The notes: generated by a model from the letters alone, not told the origin. Shown: positions 16,550 through 25,366, numbered from the stretch's first letter. The stretch is DNA of 64,000 nucleotides from Microbispora siamensis (GCF_016863095.1 NZ_BOOF01000031.1:62001-126000); one strand, 5' to 3'. Program-made: numbers and translations.

Positions 16550-17704
16550 GTGCCGGCGGGCGTCGCGAGGCTGCTGCGTCCCCGCATGGGCGACGTCGCG
16601 GACCGCATGATCGCGGAGATCCAGCGGCGGGTGCCCGAATACGCCCGCCCGGCGGACGAGGTCTACATCAAGGTCCTTCGGCTGTCGGTCAACCAGGCGC
16701 TGCGGGGGTTCCTGGAACGCATCGAGAACCCGCGGGCGCCGTGGGACCCCGAGGTCTTCCGGACGATCGGCAGGGGCGAGGCCGCCGAGGGGCGCGACCT
16801 CGAGCCCTTCCAAACCGCGATGCGGCTGGGCGCGCGAGTGGCGTGGCGACGGCTCACCGAGCAGTCCGAGCAGCTCGGCCTCGACCCGCGGACGCTGTAC
16901 GACCTGGGCGAGGCCATCTTCGTCTACCTCGACCAGCTCGCCGCCGCGGCGGCGGAGGGCTTCGCCGAGGCGCGGGCGCACGCGGCCGGCGAGATGGAGC
17001 GCCGCCGCCGGCGGCTGCTCGACCTGCTGCTCACCCGTCCCGCGGCCTCGCCGGAGGCCGTCGCCGACCTGGCCAGGGCGGCCGCCTGGCGGCTGCCTCG
17101 CACTGTCGCCGGGGTGGCCCTGGAGGAACGCGACGGCGGTTCTCCCCTCCCGGTGCTGCCGCCGGACGTGCTGACCGGGCTCGACCGCAACGTCCCGTGT
17201 CTCGTGGTGCCCGACCCCGGCGGCCCCGGGCGGGTGCAGGCGCTGGAGAGCGCCCTGCGCGGCTGGCGGGCCGCGATCGGCCCTGCCGTGCCGCTCGCCG
17301 CCGCCGCGAACTCGCTCGGCTGGGCCAGGGAGGCCCTCGACCTCGGCACCCGCGGCGTCCTGCCCCGGCGGGGGCTGCTGCGCTGCGCCGACCACATGGC
17401 CACGCTGGTCGTCTTCAAGGACGAGGACCTGGTGGCCGCCCTGGCGGAGGTGCGCCTCGCGCCCCTCGCCCACCTGCGCCGGAGCCAGCAGGACCGCCTG
17501 GCCGAGACCCTGCTCGCCTGGCTGCGGCACGGCCGGGGCGTCGCCGAGGTCGCCGCGGCGCTCCACGTCCACCCGCAGACCGTGCGTTATCGCCTGCGCC
17601 AGATCGAGCAGCTGTACGGCGACGCGCTCGCCGACCCCGACGTCCGGTTCGAGCTGGAGATCGTCCTGCGCGCCCGCCAGGCCCGTCAGGACCCGCCCGG
17701 TTAG
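16550..17704 (+). CDS. PucR-type helix-turn-helix regulator
   Basis: CdaR/PucR-like transcription factor, about 385 residues. The N-terminal part (VPAGVARLLRPRMGDVADRM; RVPEYARPADEVY) is the family's helical regulatory domain. The C-terminal PucR HTH is clear: DRLAETLLAWLRHGRG, then VAAALHVHPQTVRYRLRQIE. GTG 16550 is the only conventional start in frame, but the family signature begins before it (the preceding codons read DDEFWGA), so the true start may be an unusual upstream codon such as CTG 16520. Targets unknown; it may regulate itself or the neighbouring amine oxidase. Confidence 0.85.
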   Translation: MPAGVARLLRPRMGDVADRMIAEIQRRVPEYARPADEVYIKVLRLSVNQALRGFLERIENPRAPWDPEVFRTIGRGEAAEGRDLEPFQTAMRLGARVAWRRLTEQSEQLGLDPRTLYDLGEAIFVYLDQLAAAAAEGFAEARAHAAGEMERRRRRLLDLLLTRPAASPEAVADLARAAAWRLPRTVAGVALEERDGGSPLPVLPPDVLTGLDRNVPCLVVPDPGGPGRVQALESALRGWRAAIGPAVPLAAAANSLGWAREALDLGTRGVLPRRGLLRCADHMATLVVFKDEDLVAALAEVRLAPLAHLRRSQQDRLAETLLAWLRHGRGVAEVAAALHVHPQTVRYRLRQIEQLYGDALADPDVRFELEIVLRARQARQDPPG

Positions 17705-17720
17705 GCCGGGTCCGCTCTCT

Positions 17721-18845
17721 CTACGAGACGGTGCCGCCGCTGGTCCGCAGGCCCCGCGCCGTCGACCGCTCGTGCAGGCCGAACCGCGCCTCCGGCTCCC
17801 GCTCGCCGTCGAGGATCTCCGCCACGTATCCGGCCAGGGCCGGGGCGTGCTTGAAGCCGTGCCCGGACTCCCCGCCGAGCAGCCAGACGCCGTCCTCGAC
17901 CTCGGCGATGATCCACTCGGCGTCCCTGGTCAGCGCGTACTGGCAGACCTGGCTGAACACCACCGGCGCGCCCACCAGTGACGGGAACCGCCTGGCAAGG
18001 TAGGCGCGCGCCTGCTCCTCGGTGTGCCGCAGCACCCGCCTGCCGCCGCTCTCCGGGTCGTACGGCTCGCCCTCGGCATCGCCGGTGATCTTCATCCCCA
18101 TGCCGTCCAGGTCGCCGTGCCCGTACGCCGACAGGTCGTAGTCGCAGAACGCGGGCAGCGGCGGCGTGGTCCAGTCCCTGGGCACCCCGAAGTGGAAGGT
18201 GTCCTGCCGCGTCACCTGGACGTGTCCCGCCTCGTGCGGGAACAGCCGCGGCAGCCACGCGCCGCACGCCCAGACCACGCGGTCCGCCGTCAGCACCTCG
18301 CCGTCCGCCACGACACCGGCCCCTCGCCCGTACGGCACGGCCCGGGCGCGGACCTGCCGCACGCCGGCCGCGACGGCGAGGCGCGCGGTCACCTGCGTCG
18401 CCCGCCGGGCCCGCAGCACTCCGGCGTTCGGCTCCCACAGCACGAAGGCGAGGTCGTCGCCCCGCAGGCCGGGGAACCGCCGCGCCGCCTCGGCCGGATC
18501 GAGCAGCTCACAGGGGATGTCCAGCCGCTCGAGCACCCGGGCGCTGCGCGTCTCCCAGCCGTCCGGGTCGCGGGCGAACCACATCAGCCCCGACTCGACG
18601 TACAGGTCCTCGCCGGTCCGCTGCTCCAGCCGGCGCCAGGCGTCGCGGGCCTGCCGGGCCAGCCGGGGATACCAGTCGTCGGAGCCGTGCGCGCAGCGCA
18701 GCAGGCGGGTCTCCCCGGCGCTGGCCTGACGCACGTGACCCGGCGCGTACTGCTCGACGAGCGTCACCCGCCAGCCCTCGTCGGCCAGCCGCAGCGCCAG
18801 CGACGCCCCCCAGATCCCCGCCCCCACCACGATCGCCGACTTCAT
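17721..18845 (-). CDS. FAD-dependent amine oxidase (sarcosine oxidase-like)
   Basis: DAO-fold flavoprotein of 374 residues, similar in plan to monomeric sarcosine/N-methyltryptophan oxidase. N-terminal dinucleotide motif GAGIWGASLALRLADEG (8-24), followed by the ASAGETRLLR segment. The C terminus shows EVEDGVWLLGGESGHGFKHAP, the usual FAD-contact region. A good AAGGAG site lies 6 nt before ATG 18845. It faces the IclR gene across a promoter full of palindromes, so it may be an IclR target. It would oxidise a secondary or primary amine; which one is not evident. Confidence 0.88.
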   Translation of the reverse strand: MKSAIVVGAGIWGASLALRLADEGWRVTLVEQYAPGHVRQASAGETRLLRCAHGSDDWYPRLARQARDAWRRLEQRTGEDLYVESGLMWFARDPDGWETRSARVLERLDIPCELLDPAEAARRFPGLRGDDLAFVLWEPNAGVLRARRATQVTARLAVAAGVRQVRARAVPYGRGAGVVADGEVLTADRVVWACGAWLPRLFPHEAGHVQVTRQDTFHFGVPRDWTTPPLPAFCDYDLSAYGHGDLDGMGMKITGDAEGEPYDPESGGRRVLRHTEEQARAYLARRFPSLVGAPVVFSQVCQYALTRDAEWIIAEVEDGVWLLGGESGHGFKHAPALAGYVAEILDGEREPEARFGLHERSTARGLRTSGGTVS

Positions 18846-18867
18846 CCACCGCTCCTTGATCGCGGAC

Positions 18868-18910
18868 CGAAACCTACGTCCGACGTAGGCTACGTCGGAT
18901 GCAGGTTTCG
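18868..18910. promoter_or_regulatory. Nested palindromic operators between amine oxidase and IclR genes
   Basis: Three inverted repeats are nested here: outer CGAAACCT/AGGTTTCG (18868-18875 and 18903-18910), CCTACGT-ccg-ACGTAGG (18873-18889) and CCGACGTAG-g-CTACGTCGG (18880-18898). Overlapping palindromes let alternative dimers bind. Likely the IclR or a tetrameric regulator's binding site. Confidence 0.65.
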
Positions 18911-18913
18911 CCG

Positions 18914-18935
18914 ATCGCCGCACCGGTGCGGCGAT
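18914..18935. promoter_or_regulatory. Perfect 22-bp palindrome before the iclR start
   Basis: ATCGCCGCACC followed immediately by GGTGCGGCGAT, with no spacer, ends 10 bp before the ATG at 18946. A bound dimer would block the ribosome site or promoter, so autoregulation is likely (inference). Confidence 0.6.
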
Positions 18936-18945
18936 AATCAAAGGC

Positions 18946-19599
18946 ATGATGGCGGCCGAATCGGCGCAGACGCTCGAACGGGGCTTACGGCTGTTGCGGC
19001 TGCTCGCCGACGCGAACCGGGGCCGCACGCCGACCGAGCTCGCCCAGGAGCTGGGCCTGAGCCGGCCGATCGTCTACCGGCTCCTGACGACCCTGCAGGC
19101 CGAGGGCTTCGCCCGGCGGGACGCGCAGGGCCGCGTGCACCTGGGCTTCGGGGTGCTCGTGCTGGCCCAGGCCGTGCATCCCCTGCTGCGGGCGGCGGCG
19201 CTGCCGGCGCTGCGCGCGCTGGCGGAGCAGGCCGGGGCGACCGCGCACCTGACGGTGGCCGAGGGCGACGAGGGCCTGGCTGTCGCGGTGGTCGAGCCCT
19301 CGTGGACCGACTTCCACGTCGCCTACCGGGAGGGCTCGCGCCATCCGCTGACGCGCGGCGCGGCCGGGCTGGCGCTGCTCGCGCTGCGCGAGGGCCGCAC
19401 GGAGCCGCCGCTGCACACGAGCAGCGGACACCTCCAGGAGGGCGCGCAGGGCATCGCCGCGCCGATCCCGGGCCTGCCGTGGCTGGAGGCGTCCGTCGGC
19501 GTGGTCAGCTTCGCCGACCTCGACGCGGACAAGGTGGGCCCGTTGGTCCTGGAGGCCGCCGGCCGCCTCACGTCCGCGCTGTCCGAGCCCCCGCGCTGA
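18946..19599 (+). CDS. IclR family transcriptional regulator
   Basis: 217 residues, a little shorter than the usual ~250. N-terminal winged helix (QTLERGLRLLRLLADAN; TPTELAQELGLSRPIVYRLL) and a C-terminal ligand-binding domain (LRALAEQAGATAHLTVAEGD, then GLPWLEASVGVV). IclR proteins sense small aromatic or organic acids. Just downstream on the same strand are homogentisate dioxygenase and fumarylacetoacetase, so it is a strong candidate regulator of tyrosine/homogentisate catabolism, and possibly also of the divergent amine oxidase. Confidence 0.9.
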   Translation: MMAAESAQTLERGLRLLRLLADANRGRTPTELAQELGLSRPIVYRLLTTLQAEGFARRDAQGRVHLGFGVLVLAQAVHPLLRAAALPALRALAEQAGATAHLTVAEGDEGLAVAVVEPSWTDFHVAYREGSRHPLTRGAAGLALLALREGRTEPPLHTSSGHLQEGAQGIAAPIPGLPWLEASVGVVSFADLDADKVGPLVLEAAGRLTSALSEPPR

Positions 19600-19739
19600 C
19601 GATCACCACTTGAGCAATGGGCGGCAGCTTGACATTCCCGGCGGCATGGCGAATCGTCGTACATATATAGGACACTGACGTCCGATTAACGGACAATATC
19701 TGCCGGACAAGCACAGGCCGGACAAGCAGAGGAGGCGTC
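19600..19739 (+). promoter_or_regulatory. Promoter and operator of the homogentisate operon
   Basis: TTGACA at 19629 and TATATAG near 19664 are promoter-like, though their spacing is long. GTCCG-attaa-CGGAC (19680-19694) is an inverted repeat whose arms match the GTCCG/CGGAC-type half-sites near the iclR gene. A 12-bp direct repeat GCCGGACAAGCA follows at 19702 and 19717. AGAGGAGG precedes the ATG at 19740. Confidence 0.5.
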
Positions 19740-20906
19740 ATGCCGTACTACCGCGTGGTCGGGGAGGTGCCACGCAAGCGCCACGTGCAGTTCCGCGCAC
19801 CCGACGGCGGGCTGTACAAGGAGGAGCTCATGGGAGAGGAGGGCTTCTCCTCCGACTCCTCGTTGCTCTACCACCGCCACGCGCCGACCGCCATCGTCAA
19901 GGCCGAGGCCGTGGACGCCGGAGCGCCCGGCCTCACGCCCAACCTGCCGCTGTCCCCGCGCCATTTCCGTACCCGGGACCTGACGCCCGACGGCGACCTG
20001 GTCTCCGGGCGGATGCTGCTCGCGGGCAACTCCGACGTCCGCATCTCGTACGCCGCGACGCAGGCGCCCAGCGAGCTGTACCGCGACTCGATGGGCGACG
20101 AGTGCGTCTACATCGCGAGCGGCAGGGCCCGGTTCGAGTCGGCGTACGGCGCGCTGGACGTGGCCGAGGGCGACTACGTGGTGATCCCCACCGGGACGAT
20201 CCACCGGTGGGTGCCCGAGGGACCGGTGACCGCGCTGGTGATCGAGGCGGCCGGGCACATCAGACCGCCGAAGCGCTACCTGTCCCAGTTCGGCCAGTTC
20301 CTTGAGCACGCGCCGTACTGCGAGCGCGACCTGCGCGCACCGGCCGAGCCGCTGCTCGTGGACGGGGAGGAGGTCCCGGTCCTGGTCAGGACGCGGGGCG
20401 GGCTGACCCGGCTGACCTACGCCCACCATCCCTTCGACGTGGTGGGCTGGGACGGCTGCCTCTACCCGTACGCGTTCAACATCCAGGACTTCGAGCCGAT
20501 CGTGAAGCGCACCCACGCGCCGCCGCCGGTTCACCAGACGTTCGAGGGCCCGGGCTTCGTCGTCTGCTCGTTCTGTCCGCGGCCGCTGGACTTCCATCCG
20601 GAGGCCGTGCCGATCCCGTACAACCACCACAACGTGGACTCCGACGAGTTCATGTTCTACGTGGGCGGCGACTACACGGCGAGGAGGGGGTCGGGCATCG
20701 ACGTCGGCTCGATCTCACTGCACCCGGCCGGCTTCACGCACGGCCCGCAGCCGGGCGCGGTGGAGGCCGCCGTCGAGGCCGTACGCCAGGGGCACACCGA
20801 GACGACCGAGATGGCCGTCATGATCGACACCTTCCGCCCGCTCGACCTCGGCCAGGCCGCCCTGGCGTGCGAGGACACCGACTACGCGTGGACGTGGGCG
20901 AGATGA
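19740..20906 (+). CDS. hmgA: Homogentisate 1,2-dioxygenase
   Basis: Non-heme iron cupin enzyme, 388 residues, the short bacterial form. It opens the ring of homogentisate to maleylacetoacetate. Signature segments: MPYYRVVGEVPRKRHVQF at the N terminus, SYAATQAPSELYRDSMGDE, and the iron site near the C terminus with HHNVDSDEFMFYVGG (His and Glu ligands) and HPAGFTHGP (His ligand). The start follows a perfect AGGAGG. The stop overlaps the ATG of the fumarylacetoacetase gene (ATGA). The intermediate isomerase is not in the window and may be encoded elsewhere. Confidence 0.95.
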   Translation: MPYYRVVGEVPRKRHVQFRAPDGGLYKEELMGEEGFSSDSSLLYHRHAPTAIVKAEAVDAGAPGLTPNLPLSPRHFRTRDLTPDGDLVSGRMLLAGNSDVRISYAATQAPSELYRDSMGDECVYIASGRARFESAYGALDVAEGDYVVIPTGTIHRWVPEGPVTALVIEAAGHIRPPKRYLSQFGQFLEHAPYCERDLRAPAEPLLVDGEEVPVLVRTRGGLTRLTYAHHPFDVVGWDGCLYPYAFNIQDFEPIVKRTHAPPPVHQTFEGPGFVVCSFCPRPLDFHPEAVPIPYNHHNVDSDEFMFYVGGDYTARRGSGIDVGSISLHPAGFTHGPQPGAVEAAVEAVRQGHTETTEMAVMIDTFRPLDLGQAALACEDTDYAWTWAR

Positions 20907-21994
20907 GCTTCGGGCTCGACAACCTGCCGTACGGCGTGTTCTCCCGGCCCGGGGAGCCCCGCAGGGTCGGCGTCCGGGTCGGGGACCAGGTCCTCGACCT
21001 GGCGGCCGCCCTCGGCGGGGACGTCTACGCGGCGCCCAGCCTCAACCCGCTGCTGGCCCTGGGCCGTGCGGCCTGGCAGGAGACACGGGCGCGGGTACGC
21101 GAGGCGGCGGCCACGGGCGACCACCTGATCCCGCTGGCGGAGGTGACCCTGCACCTGCCGGTCGAGGTGGCCGACTACGTGGACTTCTACGCCTCGCTCG
21201 AGCACGCGTCGAACCTCGGGCGGATGTTCCGGCCGGACGACGAGCCGCTGAAGCAGAACTGGCGGCACCTGCCCGTCGGCTACCACGGGCGGGCGGGCAC
21301 CGTCGTCGTCTCGGGGACGCCGATCAGGCGGCCGTGCGGGCAGCGGCCGTCGTTCGGCCCGTCGCAGAAGCTCGACATCGAGGCGGAGGTCGGCTTCGTC
21401 GTCGGGGTGCCGACGCGGCTGGGCGAGCGCGCGGGCGCGTTCGAGGACCACGTCTTCGGGGTGGCGCTCGTCAACGACTGGAGCGCCCGCGACATCCAGG
21501 CGTGGGAGTACGTCCCGCTCGGTCCTTTCCTGGGCAAGTCGTTCGCCACCTCGATGTCCGCGTGGGTCACGCCGCTCGACGCCCTGGAGGAGGCCAGGGT
21601 CGAGGGCCGGTCGCAGGACCCCGAGCCCCTTCCGTACCTCGCCAGGCAGGCGCCCTGGGGGCTCGACCTCACCCTGCGCGTCGACCTGAACGGCGAGACG
21701 GTCTCGACGCCGTCGTTCCGCGACATGTACTGGACGCCCGACCAGATGCTCGCCCACATGACCGTGAACGGCGCCCGTCTGCGCACCGGCGATTTGTTCG
21801 CGAGCGGGACGGTCTCGTCGATCGGGCAGCCGGGTTCGCTCATCGAGCTGACCTGGAACGGCGCGGACCCGGTCAAACTGCCCGGCGAGACCCGCACCTT
21901 CCTGGAGGACGGCGACACCGTAACGATCAGCGCGTGGACCTCGCACGGGATCAGCCTCGGCGAGGTTTCGGGGAAGGTCCTTCCGGCCACTTAG
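20903..21994 (+). CDS. fahA: Fumarylacetoacetase
   Basis: Last enzyme of tyrosine/homogentisate breakdown; hydrolyses fumarylacetoacetate to fumarate and acetoacetate. 363 residues, the family's compact bacterial size. The N-terminal SH3-like domain is followed by the FAH hydrolase domain with YVDFYASLEHASNLGRMF, NWRHLPVGYHGRAGTVV, metal ligand region DIEAEVGFVVG and VALVNDWSARDIQAWEYVP. ATG 20903 overlaps the stop of hmgA by 4 bp; a GTG further upstream would extend into hmgA and is not favoured. Confidence 0.95.
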   Translation: MSFGLDNLPYGVFSRPGEPRRVGVRVGDQVLDLAAALGGDVYAAPSLNPLLALGRAAWQETRARVREAAATGDHLIPLAEVTLHLPVEVADYVDFYASLEHASNLGRMFRPDDEPLKQNWRHLPVGYHGRAGTVVVSGTPIRRPCGQRPSFGPSQKLDIEAEVGFVVGVPTRLGERAGAFEDHVFGVALVNDWSARDIQAWEYVPLGPFLGKSFATSMSAWVTPLDALEEARVEGRSQDPEPLPYLARQAPWGLDLTLRVDLNGETVSTPSFRDMYWTPDQMLAHMTVNGARLRTGDLFASGTVSSIGQPGSLIELTWNGADPVKLPGETRTFLEDGDTVTISAWTSHGISLGEVSGKVLPAT

Positions 21995-22032
21995 CGTATT
22001 TCTGTCGTCACCCCTCGCTATCTTGGGTGCCC

Positions 22033-23214
22033 GTGAAGCCACGCACCCTGCCTCCCGCCGCCCGTGCCCTGTTCGCGGTGCTGCTCGTGGCCTGTCCCGC
22101 GCTCGTCGCGGGCTGCGCCGTACGCGTGCCGCCCGTGCCGCGCATCACGATGACCCCGGCCTCCGGCGCGGCGTCCGTCGCGCCGGAGGCGGGGTTGGTC
22201 GTCAGGGCGGAGGGCGGCAGGCTGACCAGCGTGCTGGCGTTCGCGGGGCGCGACCCGGTGCCCGGCGCCTTCGACCCGGCCCGCACCGTGTGGCGGTCGT
22301 CGTGGACGCTGCGCCCCGGCACGCAGTATGTCGTCAACGCCGTCGCGACCGGCGCCCAGGGCGTCACCGCCCAGGTCGCGGGCCGGTTCCGCACGCTCAC
22401 CCCGCGCCGTGAGGTCGCCGTCGCCTCGGTCGTCCCCTACGACGGGGAGACGGTCGGGGTCGGCATGCCGATCATCGTGACGTTCACCAGGCCGGTCGAG
22501 GACCGCGCGGCGGTCGAGCGGGCGCTGGAGGTCCGGGGCCCGGCCGAGGGCGCCTGGCACTGGGCGAGCTCCACCCAGGTCGTCTACCGGCCGCGGAAGT
22601 GGTGGCCGGCCGGTGTCGACGTGCGTTTCACCGCTCATCTCGCCGGCGTCCGCGCCGCTCCCGGCACGTACGGCGCGGCCGACCGGAGCGTTGCCTTCAC
22701 CGTGGGGCGGGCCATGATCAGCACGGTCGACACCCGTGCCCACCAGATGGTGGTGCGGCAGGACGGCAGGGTGGCCCAGCGCATGCCGATCAGCGCCGGC
22801 ATGGCGACCACCAGGGAGTACACGACCACGAGCGGGATCCACCTGACGATGGACAAGGGCAACCCCGTCCGCATGGTCTCGCCGGGCCGCCGCAAGGGCG
22901 ACCCCGGCTACTACGACAAGCTGATCGACTACGCCGTACGGATCTCCAACAGCGGCGAGTACGTCCACGCGCTGGACAACCTGTGGGCGCAGGGCCGGGC
23001 CAACGTCAGCCACGGCTGCGTGAACGTCCACCCCGACCAGGCGCGGTGGTTCTACGAGCACGCGCTGCGCGGCGATCCCGTCGTCGTCACCGGCACCACG
23101 CGCGCACTGGAGTGGAACAACGGCTGGGGCTACTGGCAGCTCTCCTGGCCCCGGTGGCTGGCCGGCAGCGCCCTCCCGCACGCCGTCGCCGGGACCCCTT
23201 CCGCCGCCTCTTGA
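22033..23214 (+). CDS. L,D-transpeptidase lipoprotein with Ig-like domains
   Basis: Cell-wall cross-linking enzyme of the LdtMt2 type, 393 residues. Signal peptide with lipobox LVAGC near residue 25, so probably a lipoprotein. Two immunoglobulin-like (Big_10) domains follow (VVPYDGETVGVGMPIIVTF marks the second), then the YkuD catalytic domain with TSGIHLTMDKG and the active-site SHGCVNVHPDQ, in which the Cys is the nucleophile. It makes 3-3 cross-links in peptidoglycan. GTG 22033 is taken as start; GTG 22027, two codons earlier, is equally possible. Confidence 0.92.
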   Translation: MKPRTLPPAARALFAVLLVACPALVAGCAVRVPPVPRITMTPASGAASVAPEAGLVVRAEGGRLTSVLAFAGRDPVPGAFDPARTVWRSSWTLRPGTQYVVNAVATGAQGVTAQVAGRFRTLTPRREVAVASVVPYDGETVGVGMPIIVTFTRPVEDRAAVERALEVRGPAEGAWHWASSTQVVYRPRKWWPAGVDVRFTAHLAGVRAAPGTYGAADRSVAFTVGRAMISTVDTRAHQMVVRQDGRVAQRMPISAGMATTREYTTTSGIHLTMDKGNPVRMVSPGRRKGDPGYYDKLIDYAVRISNSGEYVHALDNLWAQGRANVSHGCVNVHPDQARWFYEHALRGDPVVVTGTTRALEWNNGWGYWQLSWPRWLAGSALPHAVAGTPSAAS

Positions 23215-23260
23215 CAGAGGTGGCCGCATCCAAGTCAGCGTCCTGCATTACGGTCGAGTC

Positions 23261-23692
23261 ATGGCAGTAGCAATCGATCTGACCCTTTACTGCGAGAACG
23301 CCCGGCTCCTCGCCGAGTTCTGGAAGACGGCGCTCGGCTACGTCGACGAGATCCCGGCGGCCCGATACGCGACCAGTGATGAGTCGTTCGCGCGGTCCGA
23401 TCTGCCGTCCGGCGGCACCGAGGACGACGGGGCCTGCCTCTGCGACCCCGAGGGGGTCGGCCCTCGGCTCTCCATCCTCCGGGTCCCCGAGCGGAAGACG
23501 GCGGAAAACCGGCTCCACATCGACGTCCGCGTGCCGGGAGACGGCACGGCCGCCGACCGGTGGGAGCGGATCAGGGCGGAGGCCGCCCGGCTGGTGCGCG
23601 CCGGCGGCACGATCCTCGAGGCGTTCGACGACCACATCCTGATGGCCGACCCGGAGGGCAACGAGTTCCGCGTCGCCCCGTCCCCGGCGTGA
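23261..23692 (+). CDS. VOC (glyoxalase-like) family protein
   Basis: 143-residue two-module vicinal-oxygen-chelate protein. AIDLTLYCENARLLAEFWKTALGY opens it and DHILMADPEGNEFRVAP closes it, matching the large actinobacterial 'VOC family' group with the C-terminal DPEGNEF motif. The first strand lacks an obvious metal-binding His, so it may bind rather than transform a ligand. No specific substrate can be assigned. Single gene. Confidence 0.85.
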   Translation: MAVAIDLTLYCENARLLAEFWKTALGYVDEIPAARYATSDESFARSDLPSGGTEDDGACLCDPEGVGPRLSILRVPERKTAENRLHIDVRVPGDGTAADRWERIRAEAARLVRAGGTILEAFDDHILMADPEGNEFRVAPSPA

Positions 23693-23798
23693 AACCCGCC
23701 TGAGCCCCGGCGCTCTGGGAGACCGCGGCCGTACGAGTTAGGTTTGAGGAGGAGGAACCCGGCCAGAGCGGTGTTCGTTCATTGCTATGGAGGCGGCA

Positions 23799-24230
23799 AT
23801 GGACCCCTGGATCGTATGGCTCATCCTGGCGGCGGTGCTGGGTGCCGCGGAGATCTTCACGCTGACCGCGGCGTTGGGGCTGCTGTCCGTCGCGGCCCTG
23901 CTCACGACCGTCGTCGCGGCCGTCGGACTGCCGCCCGCGATCCAGTTGGCCGTGTTCGTCGTCGCCTCCGCCGCCGGCCTCGCCGGGGTGCGCCCGATCG
24001 CGCTCCGGCACATCAAGCAGCCGCCGCCGAAGCGCTTCGGAGTGTCCGCGCTCGTCGGCAAGTCCGCGTACGTGACCAAGGAGGTCACCGGCAGGGACGG
24101 CCGGGTCCGGATCGGTGGCGAGGAGTGGTCGGCACGTGCCTACGACGAGACGCTCGTGATCCCGCCGGGGGCCACGGTCGACGTCATGGAGATCGAGGGC
24201 GCCACCGCCCTCGTCTATCCCCGGGAGTGA
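23799..24230 (+). CDS. NfeD family membrane protein
   Basis: Short NfeD homologue (NfeD1b type without the protease part), 143 residues. Two or three membrane helices (IVWLILAAVLGAAEIFTL; AALLTTVVAAVGLPPAI), then a soluble OB-fold (SALVGKSAYVTKEVTGRDG; EEWSARAYDE). NfeD proteins pair with stomatin-like proteins, and here the stomatin gene begins 3 bp after the stop. ATG 23799 is preceded by GGAGG at 5-nt spacing; an ATG at 23787 is possible but lacks a ribosome site. Confidence 0.93.
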   Translation: MDPWIVWLILAAVLGAAEIFTLTAALGLLSVAALLTTVVAAVGLPPAIQLAVFVVASAAGLAGVRPIALRHIKQPPPKRFGVSALVGKSAYVTKEVTGRDGRVRIGGEEWSARAYDETLVIPPGATVDVMEIEGATALVYPRE

Positions 24231-24233
24231 GCA

Positions 24234-25325
24234 ATGGACGCAGCAGTGATCGCCGGAATCGTCATCGCGTTCGTCGCGATCCTGACGGTGCTGCGGGCGG
24301 TCCGGATCGTGCCCCAGGCCAGAGCCGGCAACGTCGAGCGCCTGGGCAGGTACTACCGCACACTCGGCCCCGGCCTGAACTTCGTCATCCCCTTCATCGA
24401 CCGGGTCCGGCCGCTGCTGGACCTGCGCGAGCAGGTGGTGTCGTTCAAGCCGCAGCCGGTCATCACCGAGGACAACCTCGTCGTGGACATCGACACGGTG
24501 CTGTATTTCCAGGTCACCGATCCCCGGGCGGCGGAGTACGAGATCGCCAACTTCATCCAGGGCGTCGAGCAGCTCACCGTGACGACGCTGCGCAACGTGG
24601 TCGGCGGCATGGACCTGGAGAAGACGCTCACCTCTCGTGACATGATCAACAGCCAGCTGCGCGGCGTGCTGGACGAGGCCACCGGCAAGTGGGGCATCCG
24701 GGTCAACCGGGTCGAGATCAAGGCGATCGACCCGCCGAAGACCATCAAGGACGCGATGGAGAAGCAGATGCGCGCCGAGCGGGACAAGCGCGCGGCGATC
24801 CTCACGGCCGAGGGCCAGCGGCAGTCGCAGATCCTCACGGCCGAGGGTGAGAAGCAGAGCGCGATCCTGCGCGCCGAGGGCGAGCGGACCTCCCAGATCC
24901 TCAAGGCCCAGGGCCAGTCGCAGGCGATCGACGAGGTGTTCCAGGCCGTGCACCGCAACGACCCCGACCCCAAGCTGCTCGCCTACCAGTACCTCCAGGT
25001 GCTGCCCCAGCTCGCCCAGGGCCAGGGCAACACGATGTGGGTGATCCCGAGCGAGGTCACCTCGGCGCTCAATACGCTGTCGAGGGCGTTCACCGAGTCG
25101 CTGCCCGCCAGCCGGGTCACCGGGGCGGACGGCAGGCACGAGCGGAGCGCGGCGGGCAGTGAGGCGGTCGCCGAGGCCGAGCGCGCCGCCGCCGAGGCCA
25201 AGGCGGCGGCCGAGGACAGCGAGCTGGGACCGCGCCAGATCGAGGCCCGTCGTCCCGCCCTCGGCGCGGACGGCGTCTCCAACCCCGACCCGGCCCACGC
25301 CGTACGCCCGGACGAGCGCCCGTAG
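24234..25325 (+). CDS. SPFH/Band 7 (stomatin/paraslipin-like) protein
   Basis: 363-residue membrane-scaffold protein. One N-terminal membrane anchor (IAGIVIAFVAILTVLRAV), then the Band 7 domain with VPQARAGNVERLGRYYRTLG, GLNFVIPFIDRV and RVEIKAIDPP. A long charged coiled coil carries repeated AEGxxQSxIL units (ILTAEGQRQSQ, ILTAEGEKQSA, ILRAEGERTSQ). C-terminal Ala/Glu-rich tail. It forms oligomeric microdomain scaffolds with NfeD. The pair is widely conserved and probably constitutive. Confidence 0.94.
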   Translation: MDAAVIAGIVIAFVAILTVLRAVRIVPQARAGNVERLGRYYRTLGPGLNFVIPFIDRVRPLLDLREQVVSFKPQPVITEDNLVVDIDTVLYFQVTDPRAAEYEIANFIQGVEQLTVTTLRNVVGGMDLEKTLTSRDMINSQLRGVLDEATGKWGIRVNRVEIKAIDPPKTIKDAMEKQMRAERDKRAAILTAEGQRQSQILTAEGEKQSAILRAEGERTSQILKAQGQSQAIDEVFQAVHRNDPDPKLLAYQYLQVLPQLAQGQGNTMWVIPSEVTSALNTLSRAFTESLPASRVTGADGRHERSAAGSEAVAEAERAAAEAKAAAEDSELGPRQIEARRPALGADGVSNPDPAHAVRPDERP

Positions 25326-25366
25326 CGCACTCCGGGGAGAGCAGGACCACAGCAGCTCGTTCCCTG

